Assembly (NCBI GenBank): GCA_023393525.1
Contig: JAEWKZ010000016.1
Span: 1 to 55,236, forward strand
Reading direction: 5' to 3'
DNA length: 55,236 nucleotides
Source: Pseudomonadota bacterium
GTDB taxonomy: Bacteria; Desulfobacterota; Desulfovibrionia; Desulfovibrionales; Desulfomicrobiaceae
Below are positions 51,837 through 55,236 of this stretch, one piece after another (positions within the stretch are counted from its first letter, which is position 1; each line of letters begins with the position of its first letter). A model generated the notes under the pieces. It did not search any database. It saw only the letters and a program-made list of their open reading frames with translations, and was not told the DNA's origin. The position numbers and the translations under genes are program-made.

Positions 51837-51926
51837 GTTCAAAAATGGTGAGATGCAAGGAAGCAAAAAAATCCAGGACGCACGGAGTATCGGACATTCC
51901 TAAGCGGTCTGGACTTTTTCACCGTC
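51837..51926. repeat. Dispersed palindromic repeat, copy 2 (partly decayed)
   Basis: GTTCAAAAATGGTGAGATGCAAGGAAGC and the following AAAAATCCAGGA match the reverse complement of the element at 15951-16075 almost base for base. The match resumes at TAAGCGGTCTGGACTTTTTC. The outer arms and the centre differ, so the long hairpin is weakened here. It lies between the chemoreceptor terminator and the GFA gene. Confidence 0.72.
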
Positions 51927-51954
51927 ACCCCAGGCGGCAGAAAAAACCAGCGGA

Positions 51955-52356
51955 TTATCCAGGCAGTTCATCAAAAGCTGGAAGCATTTCCAGCCCCTTG
52001 TCCCAATTGGCTTTTCGCGAAACGTAGATGTGCGCCGTGGGCTGAATAGGCGCGTCGCAGTCGAGACTGCCTGCTGGGAGCACCAGTAGCGCACCGTCCA
52101 TCTGGATGTTCGGCAGGGCAGAGCCACATTCGGCGCAGAAGCTCTTTATGTGGCCTGCATTATTGAAGTTAAACGTTTTCAACAGATTCTCACCCGATAG
52201 CCAGCGAAGGGTCGCCGTGGACGAAAACATGTTGGCCGCGTGGGCCGAGCCTGTATCCTTGCGGCACCGTTCGCAATGGCACAAATAGAAACTCTCGAAT
52301 TCGCCTTCGACCTCGAAGGTGACCTTGCCGCACAAACACGATCCCGCATACTTCAC
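51955..52356 (-). CDS. GFA-family (Mss4-like zinc fold) protein
   Basis: This 133-residue protein has the GFA/CENP-V zinc pattern: GSCLCGKVTFEVEG, then YLCHCERCRKDTGSAHAAN, then FCAECGSALPN. Seven cysteines can bind two zinc ions. Members are named after glutathione-dependent formaldehyde-activating enzyme, although that activity is disputed, so no reaction is assigned. The start is a GTG at 52356 with GAGGAGG eight bases before it. Its 3' end adjoins a decayed repeat copy. Confidence 0.88.
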   Translation of the reverse strand: MKYAGSCLCGKVTFEVEGEFESFYLCHCERCRKDTGSAHAANMFSSTATLRWLSGENLLKTFNFNNAGHIKSFCAECGSALPNIQMDGALLVLPAGSLDCDAPIQPTAHIYVSRKANWDKGLEMLPAFDELPG

Positions 52357-52744
52357 GCTTACACCTCCTCGCCTCGCGTCCTGAGTTGGGCTGCGGCGCT
52401 GAAAGCGCCGCGCAAAACATGCTCTCTATATGAATAATGCGCCTATTGGCAACGCCGATATCAGACAACGTCAAAAGGCTCAAAGAAGCTGGCCCCAAAG
52501 CCCACCCACTTCCCTCTTCCATGATTTGAATCGGACACTGAAAATGAAATGTCCGTGATTCGCAGCCCTCCGCCACTCTTACGGCAGCCTCCAGGTACGG
52601 ACGCAGAACCTTGGACTCCCGATTAGCTTCGGCGGCCTCCATCAGCTCATCCTCGGCTGCCTTGCTGAATCCCCAGACTTCCCCCTGCGCCTGGATGGTC
52701 CAAGCATCGCGGGACTGACCTCAAAGCCAAGATCACAACCGCCT

Positions 52745-52787
52745 GAAAAAACAGAAAAAGGCGCTGCAGCTTGTTAACTGCAACGCC
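52745..52787 (-). terminator. Rho-independent terminator behind the tRNA-Leu fragment
   Basis: The minus strand has a 10-bp stem (GGCGTTGCAG / CTGCAGCGCC, one G-T pair, 8-nt loop, 52787-52760) followed by TTTTT, CTG and TTTTTT. It begins nine bases after the CCA of the tRNA fragment, where the terminator of a complete tRNA gene would be. Confidence 0.82.
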
Positions 52788-52796
52788 CTAGTTTCC

Positions 52797-52815
52797 TGGT
52801 GCCGAAGGGGGGACT
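52797..52815 (-). other. 3' end of a tRNA-Leu gene (19 nt), probable attachment-site scar
   Basis: On the minus strand AGTCCCCCCTTCGGCACCA equals the 3' half of the T-arm, the acceptor strand CTTCGGC and the encoded CCA of bacterial tRNA-Leu (whose 5' acceptor is GCCGAAG). The rest of the tRNA is missing upstream. Integrases commonly use exactly this part of tRNA genes and leave such a copy at the far end of an inserted island. Confidence 0.75.
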
Positions 52816-53076
52816 AGCGGAGGGGTCGCAGCTAATTCTTTAAAATCAATCAAATTTAGATAGTTAAGAACAAAAACATTACGTTTTTTATGACCCACAT
52901 TCTTGACCCCACAGAATCAAGCAAAAAAATGAAAAAGACAAATTCTCCGCGCTTGCTTTTGTGGATGTCGGCGAAACCGCTTCCACTTGGGAGAGGTGTC
53001 ACTCAAATCGGTATCCATTTTCGCCCATGGCACAAAAACCGTACTTCGTGTCTGTCCGAGCATCCGTATCGCGGCC

Positions 53077-54261
53077 TCACGCCGCCCGGAAATGCTTGCG
53101 GTTCAAAATGTAAACCAGCCAGGCGGTCACAAGCTGGATTGCAAGCGCCAGAGCTGAAATCGTCCAGTATCCAAAGGAGAATTTGACGATCAGACCTGCG
53201 TCCACAAGCCCCCGGTTGAGCCAGAAATGAATCATTACCGCCAGTGCCACGCCTGGACAGACAAGGGCATAGGAACCCACCGAAGCCTCCCTGCCCGTGA
53301 CGTATTTGGCAACATAGCCCAATCGGCAAAGCACAAGCCCGGTCAGCAGGGCGAAAAGAATCTGGGCGGAAAGATACTGCGAGAGCATCATCAGCCGTTC
53401 GGCCCCGCCGCCGGTCAGACCGAAGTGCTCGTCAAGACCGTGGTTCTGGCGCAGCGACAGAATGCCGATGATGGTCAAAAGGGGAATGAAGACCGAAAGA
53501 GTCGGGGCTGTCTCGATGTTGGCCCCGTTTTCCGCCAGTGAGCGAATTCCCAGGACCAGGGCGATGGCCGCAATCAAGGAGGAGGCTATGAGAAAAAAAG
53601 TCGAAAGGACAAGCCCTGTTCCGGCCATCAAAGGCGCTGCTGACAATCCGGCAGGCGCAGCCAGTCCGACTCCGATCATGGCCAGGGCGAACGCGGGCAG
53701 GGCCTGGGCGAACGAATTGTTGCCGGCGCAGCTGAACCCGCCGGACGTCATCACACGTCCCATAAAATTCCCCAGCATGCGAAAGGCAAGAACGCCGATG
53801 GCGAGAAAGGCGAGAATGGCCAGGGGAAAAAGGTACTCAACCACACTCCACAGCCCCGGCACGAAAACCATGCCCAGAATGAAACAGACGTTGACGCTCA
53901 TCGCCAAGGCCAGGGGCATGGCCAAAAGCTGCGTCTGAGCGTTGGAGGAACACAGCTGGTCATAGGCGGGCGTAAGTTTCCATTGCCGAAACCGGGCCAG
54001 GTTCCAGAGCAGATATTTGATGTTCAGAAACGCGTAGAAAGCGATGCCCACCAGCGCCAGGACGATCATGACGCGAACGCCTGCCCCTCCGGTGGAAAAC
54101 GTGGCCACAATATCCTCGAACACGGGAACGGAGCGGCCAGGATGCCTTGTCCAGTGCATGAGCCACATGAAGAAAGTCACAGTCAGTCCTCCACAACCGA
54201 GGGACGTCAAAAAATAGAGTGGCGCGTAGTTGTCAGACGGCCTGCCTGATGCTTTGGTCAT
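53077..54261 (-). CDS. Polytopic membrane protein, possibly TsoY family
   Basis: A 394-residue protein with about ten membrane segments. Notable stretches are LTSLGCGGLTVTFFMWLMHW near the start, SGGFSCAGNNSFAQALPAFAL in the middle and VSFGYWTISALALAIQLVTAW-like sequence (KFSFGYWTISALAL) at the end. Layout and motifs recall SLAC1/TDT-type carriers and, from uncertain memory, a family named TsoY (seleno)protein, in which some members carry selenocysteine. Here the candidate positions are cysteines. AAAAGGAGGATGAC precedes the ATG at 54261. It lies downstream of the selenoprotein peroxiredoxin with a terminator between them. Substrate unknown. Confidence 0.7.
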   Translation of the reverse strand: MTKASGRPSDNYAPLYFLTSLGCGGLTVTFFMWLMHWTRHPGRSVPVFEDIVATFSTGGAGVRVMIVLALVGIAFYAFLNIKYLLWNLARFRQWKLTPAYDQLCSSNAQTQLLAMPLALAMSVNVCFILGMVFVPGLWSVVEYLFPLAILAFLAIGVLAFRMLGNFMGRVMTSGGFSCAGNNSFAQALPAFALAMIGVGLAAPAGLSAAPLMAGTGLVLSTFFLIASSLIAAIALVLGIRSLAENGANIETAPTLSVFIPLLTIIGILSLRQNHGLDEHFGLTGGGAERLMMLSQYLSAQILFALLTGLVLCRLGYVAKYVTGREASVGSYALVCPGVALAVMIHFWLNRGLVDAGLIVKFSFGYWTISALALAIQLVTAWLVYILNRKHFRAA

Positions 54262-54338
54262 GTCATCCTCCTTTTCAGTGCGACGGATCAGTTTCAGCTT
54301 CAGCGGATTCGGCATGCGCCCTCTCCGGCGATGGAATG

Positions 54339-54366
54339 AAAAGCGGCGCCTGAAAACAGACGCCGC
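54339..54366 (-). terminator. Rho-independent terminator of the peroxiredoxin gene
   Basis: On the minus strand GCGGCGTCTG / CAGGCGCCGC pair with one mismatch around TTTT, followed by TTTTC. It lies 23 bases after the peroxiredoxin stop. Confidence 0.7.
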
Positions 54367-54389
54367 CACTCCAGATGCAGGCGATAAAC

Positions 54390-55001
54390 CTAGTCAAAGG
54401 CCTTGTCGACGCTCCAGACCTCCCAAACCTTACCGACCAGGCCGGGGCCGGGTTTCAATGTTTGCTTGCCCGGCTTCCAGCCCGACGGCGTGGCCTGAGT
54501 TCCCTTGCTTTCGCGAACGACCTGGAAAGCCTGGATTTCCCGCAGGGTCTCCGGGATGTTACGGCCCACGGGAGGAGCCAGAACCTCAAAAGCCTGGATG
54601 GCCCCATCCGGATCGATCAGGAAACGGCCGCGCACATCGACGCCGCCTGCTTCGTCGTATATCCCATACATTTTGCCCACATTCCCTCCACCATCGGAAA
54701 GCATGGGAAAAGGTACGGTTCCCGCCGTGACCATCTTGGACAGCTCGTCATCAACCCACATTTTATGAACGAATATGCTGTCCGTGCTCATGGACAACAC
54801 CTGCACGCCAAGCTTGGCAAATTCGTCATGCTTCTCGGCGACCGCCGAGATTTCCGTCGCTCAGACAAAGGTAAAATCGCCGGGGTAAAAACACAAAACC
54901 ACCCACTTTCCCACGTGATCCGACAATTTGACCGAGGTGAAGCCTCCGTTGAAATAGGCCGGAGCTGTAAAGTCGGGGGCTTTTTTTCCGATCTGGATCA
55001 T
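54390..55001 (-). CDS. Selenocysteine-containing peroxiredoxin (AhpC/Prx family)
   Basis: Translated through one in-frame UGA (54861-54863), this is a complete 203-residue peroxiredoxin. The active-site loop reads FYPGDFTFV-Sec47-ATE, so the UGA falls exactly on the peroxidatic cysteine of the family (FTFVCPTE), and a SECIS-like hairpin follows. It should reduce H2O2 and organic peroxides. Downstream of Sec47 there is no cysteine: the usual resolving VCPAxWK is ATPSGWK. A 1-Sec mechanism with an outside thiol is therefore likely. AAGGAG eight bases before the ATG at 55001 decides the start. An ATG at 55133, two bases after an upstream stop codon, would add 44 residues and is a real alternative. 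Confidence 0.9.
54833..54863 (-). promoter_or_regulatory. SECIS-like hairpin directing selenocysteine insertion
   Basis: Starting 15 nt from the first base of the UGA at 54863, the minus strand forms a perfect stem UCUCGGC / GCCGAGA closed by the loop GGUC. Bacterial SECIS elements carry a G-G-U-C type apical loop about 20 nt after UGA, as in E. coli fdhF, where GGU sits at positions 22-24; here it is at 21-23. Confidence 0.8.
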
Positions 55002-55135
55002 AGGGCGAACTCCTTGTGAAACGACTGTGGGTTGAACGTGCTCTTCAGGTGCCTGCTGTTCGACTTCCGCCGTGGGGCGGGTACAGCTTACTGACAACTC
55101 TTCTTCCATATAACAGTCCGTTGATTTATTCATGA

Positions 55136-55236
55136 TCAACACCGCTCTACGGTAATCTGCGCTCCGACGAATTCTTCGCCGGTCTCGCTCTTCATCTCTA
55201 CCAAAATCATCGAAACGACCATCTCTCCCCATGCAA
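55136..55236 (-). CDS. C-terminal end of an upstream gene, cut by the window edge
   Basis: The minus frame ending in TGA at 55138-55136 reads AWGEMVVSMILVEMKS and ETGEEFVGAQITVERC, an ordinary-looking protein end with no stop back to the edge. It would lie directly upstream of the peroxiredoxin gene. Only 33 residues are visible, and no family is recognised. The alternative is that the frame is open by chance. Confidence 0.4.
   Translation of the reverse strand, partial: AWGEMVVSMILVEMKSETGEEFVGAQITVERC

Larger units (their letters stand above)
52357..53076. other. Decayed intergenic stretch with a tRNA-Leu 3' scar
   Basis: No intact gene is seen in 720 bases. A minus frame from about 52720 to 52560 (GEVWGFSKAAEDELMEAAE and on) looks protein-like but has no proper start and runs into noise, so it may be a gene remnant. 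The tRNA fragment and its terminator are listed separately. From 52830 to 53070 nothing is recognisable; the composition is more AT-rich than the surroundings. Confidence 0.5.

Noticed and set aside
52190..52642. A minus-strand gene overlapping the GFA gene
   Set aside because: The part over the GFA gene is a shadow, and the upstream part has no start signal; it is mentioned only as a possible remnant.
52960..53070. Insertion-sequence remnant right of the tRNA scar
   Set aside because: A few words looked familiar, but no transposase motif or terminal repeat could be shown.
54861..54863. Reading the peroxiredoxin as a pseudogene broken by a nonsense mutation
   Set aside because: The stop is UGA, sits exactly at the catalytic residue, the frame is clean on both sides, and a GGUC-loop hairpin follows at the right distance.
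1..55236. CRISPR arrays, complete tRNA or rRNA genes, complete insertion sequences
   Set aside because: No regularly spaced repeats, no full cloverleaf and no transposase gene were seen by eye; only the tRNA-Leu fragment and the intron end were found.

Overview
The window looks like chromosome from a sulfate-reducing deltaproteobacterium of the Desulfovibrio/Desulfomicrobium type. The evidence is a GC-rich, strongly Shine-Dalgarno-led gene set containing a hybrid cluster protein, a rubredoxin:oxygen-oxidoreductase-type flavodiiron protein, double-cubane-cluster reductases with their activase, many chemoreceptors and a selenocysteine-containing peroxiredoxin. The genus assignment is inference; no rRNA or complete tRNA gene is present.

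Layout. 1-2.4 kb: the 5' end of a group II intron placed just after the terminator of a cysteine-synthesis pair (cysK-epsC), then an HU-like protein. 2.5-13.4 kb: a single-chain glutamate synthase large subunit, a zinc-ribbon microprotein, an SLC13 permease with four RCK_C domains, a chemoreceptor and an orphan protein with weak RelA/SpoT likeness. 13.4-19.8 kb: lgt, then an arsenic/metalloid cluster (ArsP-like permease, ArsR, two thioredoxin-like proteins, CcdA-like membrane protein, ACR3 pump, ArsC) and a DUF2325 protein. 20.1-22.3 kb: a Braun-type lipoprotein gene between two L,D-transpeptidase genes. 22.7-25.9 kb: a chemoreceptor with a periplasmic zinc-binding domain, a CheW and a cupin. 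26.0-30.1 kb: a likely operon for CBS protein, HPP membrane protein, flavodiiron protein and Hcp, which fits O2/NO defence. 30.4-33.8 kb: phosphate ABC transporter with fused permeases. 33.9-40.1 kb: two double-cubane-type reductases, one ATP-driven activase and a nitrate/sulfonate-family ABC importer in two convergent operons. 40.3-47.4 kb: PP2C phosphatase, glycosyltransferase, TrmO-like protein, MscS channel with an unusual partner, and an orphan 2-oxoacid dehydrogenase E1 pair. 47.5-51.6 kb: GGDEF remnant, CPA1 antiporter, chemoreceptor. 51.8-53 kb: a decayed stretch with a dispersed repeat and the last 19 nt of a tRNA-Leu followed by its terminator, a probable integration boundary. 53.1-55.2 kb: a polytopic membrane protein and the selenoprotein peroxiredoxin.

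The strongest points for follow-up are the UGA-encoded catalytic selenocysteine with a SECIS-like hairpin, the double-cubane reductase/importer locus of unknown substrate, the intron behind a terminator, and the tRNA-Leu fragment that may mark the edge of an island. All function calls rest on reading the sequence and on remembered family features; no database search was run.
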